From: Brucella daejeonensis
GTDB lineage: Bacteria > Pseudomonadota > Alphaproteobacteria > Rhizobiales > Rhizobiaceae
Length of the DNA: 64,000 bases
Reading direction: 5' to 3'
Assembly: GCF_014199265.1 (NCBI RefSeq)
Contig: NZ_JACIJG010000007.1
Coordinates: 62,001 to 126,000 of the forward strand
The notes under the pieces were generated by a model that was given only the letters and a program-made list of their open reading frames with translations, searched no databases and was not told where the DNA came from. The position numbers were made by a program, and so were the translations under genes. Shown here one piece after another: positions 24,529 to 34,545 of this stretch (within the stretch, counting starts at the first letter, position 1; each line of letters opens with the position of its first letter).

Positions 24529-27500
24529 ATGCAGGGCTGGGGAATTATCGGTGTCGCCTTTTTCTATCTGCTGCTGCTGTTCGCCGTTGCCAGTATCGGT
24601 GACCGGCGCACTTCGCACTGGAACATCGCCCCGCGTCCTTACATCTACGCGCTCAGCCTCGCCGTCTATTGCACGTCCTGGACGTTTTTCGGTTCCGTGG
24701 GGCTTTCCGCGCAACGCGGCCTCGAATTCCTCGGAATCTATATAGGCCCGATCCTCGTCTTCACGCTCGGCAACAGGTTGCTGCGGCATATCGTGCGGCT
24801 GGCCAAATCGGAACACATCACGTCGATTGCCGATTTTCTCGCGGCTCGCTACGGGAAAAGCTTCGGCGTGGCCTCACTTGCGACCTGCATCGCCGCCGTC
24901 GGTTCGATTCCCTATATCGCGCTCCAGCTCAAGGCCGTTTCCGGAAGCGTCGGCCTTGTCATGGAACATTACGGCGCGGCGGTCGGACCATCGGTGTTTC
25001 TCTTCGGCGACATCTCGCTGCCGGTCGCGGCCGTCCTGGCCGTGTTCGCCATTCTTTTCGGCACGCGCCACACCGACGCGACGGAACACCAGAACGGTCT
25101 CATTCTCGCCGTGGCGCTGGAATCCGTCATAAAGCTCTGCGCCTTCCTGACCGTTGGTTTTGCCTGCACCTTCTTTTTGTTCGGCGCCCCCTCGCAGCTC
25201 ATCGACCAGATATCGCAATCGTCCGCCGCACTGGAAGCGTTTCACTACGAAACCTCCATCGGAACATGGATCGTCCAGACGGCGCTGAGCGCCGCAGCCA
25301 TCATCATGCTGCCGCGACAGTTCCATGTGGCGGTCGTAGAGAGCCGCAGCGAAAAGGAGTTGCGCACAGCTTCCTGGCTTTTCCCGCTCTATCTGGTCCT
25401 CATCAACATCTTTGTGTTTCCGATTGCGCTGATCGGTGCGATGACGCTCGGCAACAGTGTCAGCGGCGACCTTTACGTTCTGGCATTGCCGTTGTCAGCC
25501 GGTGCGCACTGGCTCGCACTCGTCGCGTTTCTCGGCGGGCTTTCGGCAGCGACCGCCATGGTGATCGTCGCGTGCGTCGCGCTTTCGATCATGATTTCCA
25601 ACCATCTTGTGCTGCCGCTTTTCATCCGCAGGCTGGCCAAACGCCACGCCGCCGAACAACGCGACCTGACCAAGATCATCCTGAATACGCGCCGCCTCAC
25701 CATCATCGGCATTCTGGCGCTGGCATTCGCCTATTATCGCTTCACGTCGAACAATATCCATCTCGCATCCATCGGCTTCGTTTCCTTTGCCGCCATCGCG
25801 CAATTCGTGCCTGCCTTCATCGGCGGACTGTTCTGGCGCAACGCCAATGGGCGCGGCGCGATGCTGGGGCTCTCGGCAGGTTTTCTCATCTGGGCCTATA
25901 CGCTCCTGCTTCCGACCATCGCGCCGGAAGGGGCGGCCATATTGCGTGACGGCTTTCTTGGTTTCACGGCGCTTCGTCCCGAAGCGCTCTTCGGGACGAA
26001 CGCACTGCCGCTGACCAATGGCGTGGCGTGGAGCCTGGCGGCAAATACACTGTTCTACGTGCTCGGCTCCCTGTCGCGCGCCTCCACACCGCTCGAACGC
26101 ATTCAGGCGAGCATCTTTTTGCCGCGCTATTTCATCGCCACGCCGACGCTCAAGCGCTTTCGGACGACCGTGACCGTTTCGGAACTCAAAACGACCATGG
26201 GGCGATACCTTGGCGCCGAACGCGTCGAACGCGCATTTCTGCGCTTCGAAGGGCGGGAGCAACGCCGGCTCGATCCGGGCATGACCGTCGACACCCCCCT
26301 GATTCGTTATGCCGAACAGCTTCTCGGCACGGCGGTCGGCTCCGCATCGGCACGGCTCGTTCTGTCGCTGCTTTTGCAGAAGAGCGACGCCTCCGGGCGC
26401 GATGCGCGACAGCTTCTCGACGACGCATCCACCGCATTGCAGCAAAACCGCGACCTTTTGCAGACCGCTCTCGACCAGATGGAACAGGGGATCACCGTTT
26501 TCGACAAAGACCTGCGGCTGACCTGCTGGAACCGGCAATTTCGCAAGCTTTTCGACCTGCCGGACGAAGTGATGCAAGTCGGGATTCCCGTGTCGGAAAT
26601 CGTGGAATATCTGCGCCGCCGCGGAGACATCGCCTTCAATGCCCAGAACGGCGTCATTCGCTCCCTGGCCGCAGTGCGCCAGCCTTTGCGCATGACCATG
26701 AAGTCCACCGGAAAAGTACTGGAAGCTCAGTCGAACCCGATGCCGGATGGTGGCATCGTGGCGACCTACACGGATATAACGGCGGCTGTCGAAGCGGATG
26801 TGGCGCGCCAGAAAGCCGCCGAACTTCTGGAACAGCGTGTGGCTGACCGCACGGCGGAACTGACCAGCGTCAACCAGAAGCTTGCCAAGGCGCAAACCGC
26901 AGCGGAAGAAGCCAATCAGGGCAAGACCCGCTTCCTCGCAGCAGCAGGCCACGACATCCTCCAGCCGCTCAACGCCGCGCGACTTTACAGCACCGCCCTT
27001 GCCGAAAAACTCGGGCGCTCCGAAATGAGCGAATTCGCCCGCAATATCGACTCGTCGCTGGAGGCCGTCGAGGCCATTCTGGGCATGGTGCTGGATATTT
27101 CCCGTCTCGATACCGGCTCGCTGAAACCGGAGCTGTCCACATTTCGCCTCGACAAGCTGATGAGCCAGATCGCCACGGACTTCACGCCTCTTGCCGCCAG
27201 GAAAGGGCTGAAACTGCGCGTCGTACCGTCCAGCGTGATCGTCAGGACCGACCGCAACATGCTGCGGCGCCTGATCCAGAATCTCGTCTCGAACTCGATC
27301 AAATACAGCCGCAATGGCGGCATATTGCTGGGTGTCCGGCGGCGGGGAACCTTTGTGGAACTACAGGTTCTCGATACGGGGATCGGCATACCGCCGCAGA
27401 AGTTGAAACTCGTTTTCCGCGAATTCACACGGCTGGACGAAGGGATGCAGGAAGCCGAGGGGCTTGGCCTCGGTCTTTCCATCGTCGACCGTATCGCCCG

Positions 27501-28044
27501 CCTGCTTTCGCTGCCGCTTTCGCTGTCATCCTCGCCCGGCAAGGGCACGACGTTCACATTGCGCATTCCGGTCTCAAACGAAAAAGTACCGGCTGACGAT
27601 GTGAAGAGCCGACGCGGGCTTCAACGCGCCTCGGAACTGACGGGGCTGAACGTGCTTTGCATCGACAACGATGCCAGCATCCTTTCGGGAATGGAGACCC
27701 TGCTTCACGGATGGGGCTGCCGGGTCACGACCCTGCGCAACGGCGCCGCCCTGAAAGATTACTGTTCCGGGCAATCCGTTCCGCCCGACGCGATTGTCGC
27801 GGATTATCATCTGACGCATGAAAACGGGCTGGATATGATCGGCTTCACGCGCGAGACCTTCAGGATAGAGATTCCGGCCGTGCTGCTGACTGCCGACCGG
27901 TCGAAGGAGGTGCGCCAGCGCGCCGAAGACGAAAACGTCACCGTCCTGCACAAGCCGCTGCGACCGGCGGCGCTCCGTTCGCTGCTGTCGCTTTTTCACC
28001 ATGCGAGACAGGACATCGCCTCGGCACAGAGCGCCGCACAATAG
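24529..28044 (+). CDS. prlS: Hybrid sensor histidine kinase with Na+/solute symporter domain (PrlS-like)
   Basis: About 1171 residues. Residues 1-600 form a sodium/proline-symporter-like module with some 13 membrane helices; then a PAS-7 domain (LLQTALDQMEQGITVFD, near 645), a coiled coil, a HisKA box with phospho-acceptor His in AAGHDILQPLNAARLY, an ATPase domain (NLVSNSIKYS, DTGIGIP, GLGLGLSIVDR) and a receiver domain with Asp in AIVADYHLTHENG. This layout equals Brucella PrlS, reported to respond to ionic strength. ATG at 24529 preferred over GTG at 24502. Convergent with its probable partner at 28063. Confidence 0.88.
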   Translation: MQGWGIIGVAFFYLLLLFAVASIGDRRTSHWNIAPRPYIYALSLAVYCTSWTFFGSVGLSAQRGLEFLGIYIGPILVFTLGNRLLRHIVRLAKSEHITSIADFLAARYGKSFGVASLATCIAAVGSIPYIALQLKAVSGSVGLVMEHYGAAVGPSVFLFGDISLPVAAVLAVFAILFGTRHTDATEHQNGLILAVALESVIKLCAFLTVGFACTFFLFGAPSQLIDQISQSSAALEAFHYETSIGTWIVQTALSAAAIIMLPRQFHVAVVESRSEKELRTASWLFPLYLVLINIFVFPIALIGAMTLGNSVSGDLYVLALPLSAGAHWLALVAFLGGLSAATAMVIVACVALSIMISNHLVLPLFIRRLAKRHAAEQRDLTKIILNTRRLTIIGILALAFAYYRFTSNNIHLASIGFVSFAAIAQFVPAFIGGLFWRNANGRGAMLGLSAGFLIWAYTLLLPTIAPEGAAILRDGFLGFTALRPEALFGTNALPLTNGVAWSLAANTLFYVLGSLSRASTPLERIQASIFLPRYFIATPTLKRFRTTVTVSELKTTMGRYLGAERVERAFLRFEGREQRRLDPGMTVDTPLIRYAEQLLGTAVGSASARLVLSLLLQKSDASGRDARQLLDDASTALQQNRDLLQTALDQMEQGITVFDKDLRLTCWNRQFRKLFDLPDEVMQVGIPVSEIVEYLRRRGDIAFNAQNGVIRSLAAVRQPLRMTMKSTGKVLEAQSNPMPDGGIVATYTDITAAVEADVARQKAAELLEQRVADRTAELTSVNQKLAKAQTAAEEANQGKTRFLAAAGHDILQPLNAARLYSTALAEKLGRSEMSEFARNIDSSLEAVEAILGMVLDISRLDTGSLKPELSTFRLDKLMSQIATDFTPLAARKGLKLRVVPSSVIVRTDRNMLRRLIQNLVSNSIKYSRNGGILLGVRRRGTFVELQVLDTGIGIPPQKLKLVFREFTRLDEGMQEAEGLGLGLSIVDRIARLLSLPLSLSSSPGKGTTFTLRIPVSNEKVPADDVKSRRGLQRASELTGLNVLCIDNDASILSGMETLLHGWGCRVTTLRNGAALKDYCSGQSVPPDAIVADYHLTHENGLDMIGFTRETFRIEIPAVLLTADRSKEVRQRAEDENVTVLHKPLRPAALRSLLSLFHHARQDIASAQSAAQ

Positions 28045-28062
28045 CGCGTCGATCTGATCCAG

Positions 28063-28707
28063 TCAGTCTGCGTTCAGCATGTCGTTGCCGATCCGCGACA
28101 GCAGGATGACGGCCTGGGTACGGCTATCGACACCGAGTTTTTGCAGCACCGCCGAGACATGCGCCTTGACCGTTGCTTCCGAAACGCCGAGTTCATAGGC
28201 GATCTGCTTGTTCAGCAAGCCTTCCGCAAGCATGGTCAACACGCGCGTCTGCTGCGGCGTCAATGTGCGCAACCGGACAATGAGCGCTTCGATTTCCGGG
28301 TCCTGCGGATGATCCAGTTCGATATCGTCGGGCGTCCACACCTCGCCTGCCAGCACGGCCCGGACCGCCTCGCCAATGGTTTCCATGCTCGCGGACTTGG
28401 AAATAAAGCCGGAAGCGCCAAGCTCGACCGCATGGCGAATGGTCGTAGCATCGTCGGTTGCCGAAACGATGATGATGGGGAGAGCCGGCTGGAGGGCCTT
28501 CAGCGTCACCAGACCGGAAAGGCCGCTTCCTCCCGGCATCGTCAGGTCCAGTAGAAGAAGATCGATATCTTCCTTCTCGCCGACCAGTTTCTTGACAGCG
28601 TTGAAATCACCGGCCTCGATAATTTCCACATCTTGCGACTGCCCCGACAGGACCTGCCGGAGTGCGCCCCGGAAAAGCGGGTGATCGTCAGCGATAATGA
28701 AATGCAT
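28063..28707 (-). CDS. prlR: LuxR/NarL-type response regulator (PrlR-like)
   Basis: 214 residues: receiver domain with acidic pocket IIADDHPLFR, phospho-Asp in LLLLDLTMPGGSG near residue 55 and Lys in GFISKSAS near 105, then a LuxR HTH (LTPQQTRVLTMLAEGLLNKQIA, quoted as LTPQQTRVLTMLAEG and NKQIAYELGVSEATVKAH). The pairing with the kinase ending 19 bases away, convergently arranged, matches PrlS/PrlR of Brucella. DNA targets unknown. Confidence 0.88.
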   Translation of the reverse strand: MHFIIADDHPLFRGALRQVLSGQSQDVEIIEAGDFNAVKKLVGEKEDIDLLLLDLTMPGGSGLSGLVTLKALQPALPIIIVSATDDATTIRHAVELGASGFISKSASMETIGEAVRAVLAGEVWTPDDIELDHPQDPEIEALIVRLRTLTPQQTRVLTMLAEGLLNKQIAYELGVSEATVKAHVSAVLQKLGVDSRTQAVILLSRIGNDMLNAD

Positions 28708-28868
28708 GTGCCTCGCGCGCCATTGTTACAGGTCTCCTCCCCTCGCGGTGCAGGCTGTTCAGCCAATTATTTCGTTTTATGCCGATTTTCGGGCCGGGCA
28801 ACCAAAAATAACGTTGCTAACCTTTTTCGCGAATTCCATTGCCGCCATCTGGCCGCATTCTATGCTAG

Positions 28869-29879
<1,011 letters not shown>

Positions 29880-29880
29880 A

Positions 29881-29905
29881 AAAAGGCGCCCAAGGGCGCC
29901 TTTTT
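29881..29905 (+). terminator. Bidirectional rho-independent terminator after pip
   Basis: AAAAGGCGCC (29881-29890), loop CAAG, GGCGCCTTTT (29895-29904) and T. The A-rich left side lets it serve the convergent gene ending at 29916. Confidence 0.9.
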
Positions 29906-29915
29906 CTAATCCAGA

Positions 29916-30374
29916 CTACATCTTCCCGCCCGGCTCGGCCCCGTCAGCCGGGCTTTCGGGTTCGCTGTCGAAGCTTTTGGCTATATCCATGAAACGCCGC
30001 ATGAAGCGTTCCATATAACTCATGGATTGTTCGAATTCCTGTTCGGTCGGCAAGCCGGACGCGGTGCTTCCGCCCTTGCCTTCCAGCACGGCGACCTGGT
30101 CTTCGAGCTTCTTCACCCTGTCCTGCAAATCCGCGAGGTCGTTCTCGTAGGCCTCGCGATCCTCGGTAGCCATCTTGCAGACAAACTGTCCCTGCTGTTC
30201 GGTGCAAGTCGAGATCGCGCCCGTCCGCGTATCCAGACGCACATAGCCGGTCTCGGTTCCTTCGAGACGATAGCGGCCATTCTCCTGCGCCAACGCGCCG
30301 GTTGCGGCAAAGGCCGCGCCGAAGAAAACAATTGCTGCCAGACTGCGGACCGCAAGTGTGTTTGTGCTCAACAT
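29916..30374 (-). CDS. Secreted coiled-coil protein of unknown function
   Basis: About 152 residues. A signal peptide (MLSTNTLAVRSLAAIVFF ... ATGALA) is followed by a mature start QENGRYRLEGTETGYVRLD, two cysteines (STCTEQQGQFVC), a coiled coil (DLADLQDRVKKLEDQVAVLE, residues about 75-95) and a Met-rich segment FEQSMSYMERFMRRFMDI. I choose the ATG at 30374 for its signal peptide and AAGGA nine bases upstream; ATGs at 30398 and 30416 are possible. Periplasmic; function not recognised. Confidence 0.78.
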   Translation of the reverse strand: MLSTNTLAVRSLAAIVFFGAAFAATGALAQENGRYRLEGTETGYVRLDTRTGAISTCTEQQGQFVCKMATEDREAYENDLADLQDRVKKLEDQVAVLEGKGGSTASGLPTEQEFEQSMSYMERFMRRFMDIAKSFDSEPESPADGAEPGGKM

Positions 30375-30450
30375 GACTTCGTTTCCTTCGGCTTCCATTT
30401 TCATCCTCCCCATCATATGGGAGCTTTGCGACGAAAATCGAACGCCGGAT

Positions 30451-30520
30451 GTTTATATTGATGCACGTCTTTATCCCGAAACCGGTTCCTGCTTTCGGAG
30501 ACATGCTTCAGGGACTTTGA
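30451..30520. repeat. Dispersed palindromic repeat copy upstream of DUF952 gene
   Basis: Contains GCACGTCTTTATCCCGAAA ... CTTTCGGAGACATGC around ACCGGTTCCTGCTTT. The same segment, nearly base for base, recurs within the element at 34311 and partly in that at 19791. It is a single-module, slightly decayed copy. Confidence 0.7.
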
Positions 30521-30551
30521 TTTCCCAAGGAATTCAGTCTAGAGGTCAACC

Positions 30552-30905
30552 ATGACCAACACGATCATCTACAAGATCGCTCCACGCGAACTGTGGACGC
30601 AAGCGGAAGAAGCTGGAACCTTTACTGGCGCGCCCGTGGATATTGCCGATGGCTTCATCCACTTCTCGACGGCGGAACAGGTACGGGAAACGGCGGCGAA
30701 GCATTTTGCAGGTCAGTCAGACCTGTTCCTTGTCAGTGTCGATGCAGCCGTTCTCGGCGCAGCGCTGAAATTTGAGGTCTCGCGTGGCGGGGCGCTCTTT
30801 CCTCATCTCTATGGCGAATTGCCGCTTGCCGCGGTTCTCAAAGTCGAGCCATTACCGCTCGGCAACGATGGTCTCCATGTTTTTCCGGAGCTGAAAGATA
30901 AATGA
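30552..30905 (+). CDS. DUF952 protein
   Basis: 117 residues, soluble. Family pattern IYKIAPRELWTQAEEAGTF and DGFIHFSTAEQVRETAAKHF, with FEVSRGGALFPHLYGELPL near residue 78. The fold is related to glutathione-S-transferase-like or ADP-ribosyl-type small domains in annotation, but no reaction is established. It overlaps pyrD by four bases (ATGA) and is co-transcribed with it. Confidence 0.88.
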   Translation: MTNTIIYKIAPRELWTQAEEAGTFTGAPVDIADGFIHFSTAEQVRETAAKHFAGQSDLFLVSVDAAVLGAALKFEVSRGGALFPHLYGELPLAAVLKVEPLPLGNDGLHVFPELKDK

Positions 30906-31996
30906 GCGGGCTTTTTGAAACTCTCGGCCGGCGCGCGCTTTTCGCATTCGATGCGGAACAGGCCCATGGTTTTTCCATCACCGCGCTGAAGACGGGCATG
31001 GTGACCTGCAATCGTCCCGACGATCCCGCGCTTTCCGTCAAGGTTGCCGGTTTGCAGTTCCCCAATCCGGTCGGCATGGCCGCCGGCTACGACAAGAATG
31101 CCGAAGTGCCGGACGCCCTGCTGAAAATCGGCTTCGGCTTCACGGAAGTCGGTACGATCACACCGCGACCGCAGAGCGGAAATCCGCGCCCGCGTATCTT
31201 TCGCCTCATCGAAGACAACGCGGTGATCAACCGCCTGGGCTTCAACAATGAAGGTCACGACGCGGCGTTCAAGCGCCTGTCGCAGCGCGCGGGCAAGAGC
31301 GGCATCGTCGGTGTCAATATCGGCGCCAACAAGGATGCAGAAGACCGCATCGCGGACTATGTAGCGGGTATTCGGCGCTTTTATCAGCTTGCGCGTTATT
31401 TCACGGTCAACATCTCGTCGCCCAATACGCCGGGCCTACGCAACCTTCAGGCTCGCGACAGCCTGCACGAATTGCTCAGCCGTGTATTGGAAGCCCGCGA
31501 CGAAGAAGGCCGGATGTGCACGCTCAAGCGGCCCGTTTTCCTCAAGATCGCCCCCGATCTGTCCGATGAGGAGCTGGACGATATTGCGGCAGAGGCCACC
31601 GAGCAGAAGCTCGACGGCATCATCGTGTCCAATACGACGCTGTCGCGTACCGGTTTGAAAAACGCAGACAACCGGGACGAAGCGGGCGGACTGTCCGGGG
31701 CACCGCTTTTCGAACGCTCGACCATCGTTCTGGCGCGAATGCGCGAACGCGTCGGCCCGGACACGCCGCTGATCGGCGTGGGCGGGATCGATAGTGCCGA
31801 AACCGCTTTGACCAAGATCAGGGCCGGTGCCGATCTGGTGCAACTCTATACCGGCATGATCTATCGCGGACCGGGACTGGCTACGGAAATCCTGCGCGGA
31901 CTGTCCGCTACCGTCAAACGCGAAGGCGTTTCCAGCATTGCAGAACTGCGCGACCGTGACACACGGGATTGGGCGACACGCACACTTCCAGCCTGA
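30902..31996 (+). CDS. pyrD: Dihydroorotate dehydrogenase, class 2
   Basis: FMN enzyme passing electrons from dihydroorotate to quinone in pyrimidine synthesis; 364 residues, membrane-associated class 2 as shown by the N-terminal helical extension (residues 1-40). FMN/substrate contacts: NPVGMAAGYDKNAE, TITPRPQ.GNPRPR, NRLGFNN, the catalytic Ser in NISSPNTPGLR near residue 171, LKIAPDL, SNTT, GVGGI and QLYTG. Coupled to the DUF952 gene. Confidence 0.96.
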   Translation: MSGLFETLGRRALFAFDAEQAHGFSITALKTGMVTCNRPDDPALSVKVAGLQFPNPVGMAAGYDKNAEVPDALLKIGFGFTEVGTITPRPQSGNPRPRIFRLIEDNAVINRLGFNNEGHDAAFKRLSQRAGKSGIVGVNIGANKDAEDRIADYVAGIRRFYQLARYFTVNISSPNTPGLRNLQARDSLHELLSRVLEARDEEGRMCTLKRPVFLKIAPDLSDEELDDIAAEATEQKLDGIIVSNTTLSRTGLKNADNRDEAGGLSGAPLFERSTIVLARMRERVGPDTPLIGVGGIDSAETALTKIRAGADLVQLYTGMIYRGPGLATEILRGLSATVKREGVSSIAELRDRDTRDWATRTLPA

Positions 31997-32010
31997 CGCG
32001 CCGTAGCCTG

Positions 32011-33363
32011 TCAGGCAAATTCCATGCGATAACGCCGCGGCAGGATTGCCAGAAGCGTGATGCCGCGGATCGACAGGAACAGGTTGATCGCAAGCCAAAG
32101 CCCGTGGTTGCCCATCGCGGGCTTTGCCGCATAAAGTACGGTCAGAAAGAAGGCCAGCGACAGGAACATCATGTTGCGCATGTCGCGGGACCAGGTCGCG
32201 CCGATATAGACGCCATCCATATGGAAGGCCAGCAGCCCGGTAATACCCGTCAGCGCGGCCCAGGGCAGATATTTCAAAGCCTCGGCGTGGACATCTTCGG
32301 CCTTCGACAGAAGACCGATAATCGCGTCACCGAAAACCAGCAGGCAGAAGGCGACGATGCCCGCCATCACCAGCCCCCACATGAAAGTAAGTTTCGTTCC
32401 CCGCAGGAAGGCGGGGCTGTAGCGCGCGCCGATCGACCGCCCGACGATCTGTTCGGCCGCCGCCGCCATGCCGTCGAGGAAAAAGCCGGCGACAAGGAAG
32501 AAATTCATCAGAACGGCATTGGCGGCGAGCGTTACCGCCCCAAGATCCGAGCCTGCGCGCGTGAAGAACGCGAAAGCCGTCAGAAGCAAAAACGAGCGGA
32601 TCATGATATCGCGGTTGACCGCGAACATCCGCAAAATTCCTTCCTTCTGGAATATGCGCGCGCGGTCGGGACGGATGGTCGCATCCTTGCGGAAATGTCG
32701 CAGCACCACGAACATGCCGACAAGGGCCGCGACCGTCTCGCCGGTCACGGTCGCCCAGGCGACACCGGTGACACCCCAGCCAAGCTCCAGCCCCAGAATG
32801 ATGCAAAGAACGATATTGATACCGTTCAACAGCACTTGCAGGCCAAGACCGACAATGCCCTGCCCGCGCCCGAGAACCAGCCCGAGGATGGAATAGTTGA
32901 CGAGTGCAACCGGAGCCGACAGCATTCGGATCGAAACATAGGTCGCCAGCGCTTCCTGCGTGGCCGATGTCGGATGCATGAAACCCGACGAAACAGCAAT
33001 GATGAGCGGCAGCCCCAGGATCATCAGGCCGCCTGCGATCACGGCGATGGTGATCGCTCGCCAGAAAATGGCCTGTTCTTCGACGGCATCTTCCGCGCCC
33101 ACCGCCTGCGCGACGAGACCGGTCGTTCCCGAACGCAGGAAATTGAACATCGACAGCAGGAAGTCAAAGACCAACGCTCCGATGGCCAGACCGCCGATCA
33201 GCTCGGCCTGTCCCATCTGGCCGACGACGCCCATATCGACAAGCCCCAGAAGCGGAGTGGTAATCGCTGCAAGCGTCATCGGTATGGCGATCAGCATCAC
33301 CATGCGATGCGTCACATCGAACGGCCTTACTGCGCCCCCGGCACGATGCAGCGACTGATCCAT
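32011..33363 (-). CDS. MATE-family (DinF-type) efflux protein
   Basis: 450-residue inner-membrane protein with twelve predicted helices and two repeated halves. LAIPMTLAAITTPLLGLVDM (read LIAIPMTLAAITTP) and VGQMGQAELIGGLAIG mark the first half; GSDLGAVTLAANAVLMNFF the second. Members export drugs or metabolites using H+ or Na+ gradients; the substrate is unknown. ATG at 33363 preferred (AGGA nine bases upstream). Convergent with pyrD. Confidence 0.9.
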   Translation of the reverse strand: MDQSLHRAGGAVRPFDVTHRMVMLIAIPMTLAAITTPLLGLVDMGVVGQMGQAELIGGLAIGALVFDFLLSMFNFLRSGTTGLVAQAVGAEDAVEEQAIFWRAITIAVIAGGLMILGLPLIIAVSSGFMHPTSATQEALATYVSIRMLSAPVALVNYSILGLVLGRGQGIVGLGLQVLLNGINIVLCIILGLELGWGVTGVAWATVTGETVAALVGMFVVLRHFRKDATIRPDRARIFQKEGILRMFAVNRDIMIRSFLLLTAFAFFTRAGSDLGAVTLAANAVLMNFFLVAGFFLDGMAAAAEQIVGRSIGARYSPAFLRGTKLTFMWGLVMAGIVAFCLLVFGDAIIGLLSKAEDVHAEALKYLPWAALTGITGLLAFHMDGVYIGATWSRDMRNMMFLSLAFFLTVLYAAKPAMGNHGLWLAINLFLSIRGITLLAILPRRYRMEFA

Positions 33364-33497
33364 TTGCAATTTTCCTGAACGATCATCTTATCAAACCAAA
33401 ATGATCTACTCTGGAATCAATCGAAACGACAGAGAATTCGGCCACCGCATTGCCGCAATTCCTGACAGCCAACCGTCAGGAGAAGCCGCTACCGAGT

Positions 33498-33980
33498 TCA
33501 CAGGCCCAGCATCATCGCCCAATAGATATAGGTTGGCTTGCTCTCCGGTGTCGCCCAGGCAAGACCATAGTGTTCGAAGGTCGGGTCGAGCATGTTCCCG
33601 CGGTGACCGGGGGATTTCATCCAGGCGTCGAAAACCGCCTGCGTATCTTTTTGACCCGAGGCCACATTTTCTGCCGCAGGTCCCCGGATGCCCGCCTTGC
33701 GCAAGCGCGCCACGAAACCGTTGCCCCAGCCGACGCTGTGCCCGATCTTTCCATGACTGGCCATGCGCTTCGCCTGATAGAGCGCGGCCTGTTCCAGCCT
33801 TGTATCGGTCGCCATCATCGGCAGGCCGTGGGCCTTGCGAATGGCGTTGAATATATCGGTGGGGTCGTTACTTCCCGCGGCAAAAGCCATATCCGGCCCC
33901 ATCGCCGATATTGCCACGGCTCCCCCGGCGAAAATCAGGAAACCCCGCCGGGAAAGCGTAAACCCATGTTTGTGCTGCAT
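33498..33980 (-). CDS. CAP/SCP-domain protein with Tat signal
   Basis: 160 residues. The N-terminus LSRRGFLIFAGGAVAIS is a twin-arginine export signal, so the protein is exported folded to the periplasm. The mature part is a CAP/SCP domain: FNAIRKAHGLPMM, LEQAALYQAKRMASHGKIGH, AENVASG and WMKSPGHRGNMLDPTFEHYGLAW with the paired histidines of the family. Possible peptidase-like or ligand-binding role; not established. Confidence 0.9.
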   Translation of the reverse strand: MQHKHGFTLSRRGFLIFAGGAVAISAMGPDMAFAAGSNDPTDIFNAIRKAHGLPMMATDTRLEQAALYQAKRMASHGKIGHSVGWGNGFVARLRKAGIRGPAAENVASGQKDTQAVFDAWMKSPGHRGNMLDPTFEHYGLAWATPESKPTYIYWAMMLGL

Positions 33981-34027
33981 TGCCTGCCTGAGCTGTCTGA
34001 CTGTCTGCTTCGATTATCGCGTTACGG

Positions 34028-34294
34028 TCATTTCCGGTAGCTGAGAATACGGAGCAAAATAAAGGCGGGAATGACGACAGCCGCACCGAGAATGAGGTAA
34101 TCGACAAAGCCGGCAATCGCCGAGAAACCCATGTTCCACAGGCGCAGAACGAAATCGCGGATGCCGTAAACAATGTCATAAGGCGTCCAGTGAAAGGCGC
34201 TCATCACAACGCCCACGACCAGCGAGATCAGCACCAGCTTGATCAGGACACGAGCGGGCGTATCGCCAAGAAAACGGTTCACACCATCCGACAT
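34028..34294 (-). CDS. DUF6460 small membrane protein
   Basis: 88 residues with two hydrophobic segments (VLIKLVLISLVVGVVMSAF and YLILGAAVVIPAFILLRIL). MSDGVNRFLGDTPARVLIK and DIVYGIRDFVLRLWNMGF are the conserved blocks. ATG at 34294 chosen because AGGAG lies six bases upstream. Common in Rhizobiales; function unknown. Its upstream flank is the repeat element at 34311. Confidence 0.85.
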   Translation of the reverse strand: MSDGVNRFLGDTPARVLIKLVLISLVVGVVMSAFHWTPYDIVYGIRDFVLRLWNMGFSAIAGFVDYLILGAAVVIPAFILLRILSYRK

Positions 34295-34310
34295 GCAAAT
34301 CTCCTGCATC

Positions 34311-34457
34311 TAAAGCGTGTCGCGTCCAATCATACTCAGGCGACACGCTTTAAGTTTTTGTTTTGACGCATGTCTTTATCCCGAAACCGGTTCCCACTTT
34401 CGGGAGACATGCTTTAGAGCGGTTCCAGTTAGAACGGGGACATTGAAACCGCTTCAT
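34311..34457. repeat. Three-module palindromic repeat element
   Basis: Three consecutive hairpins: AAAGCGTGTCGC/GCGACACGCTTT (34312-34351), GCATGTCTTTATCCCGAAA mirrored by TTTCGGGAGACATGC (34368-34412), and AGCGGTTCCA/TTGAAACCGCT (34417-34454). Modules two and three match those at 30451 and 19791 respectively, so the element is a mosaic of the same dispersed family. It occupies the space between the DUF6460 and GlxA-like genes. Confidence 0.85.
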
Positions 34458-34545
34458 AACTTTGCCGAGAAAGCTCTCGATCCCGTCAAAGCGGCAGATT
34501 CATCGCGCAAGAAATAGGCTGTCTCCGTGGTCTTCGCAAGTTCCG

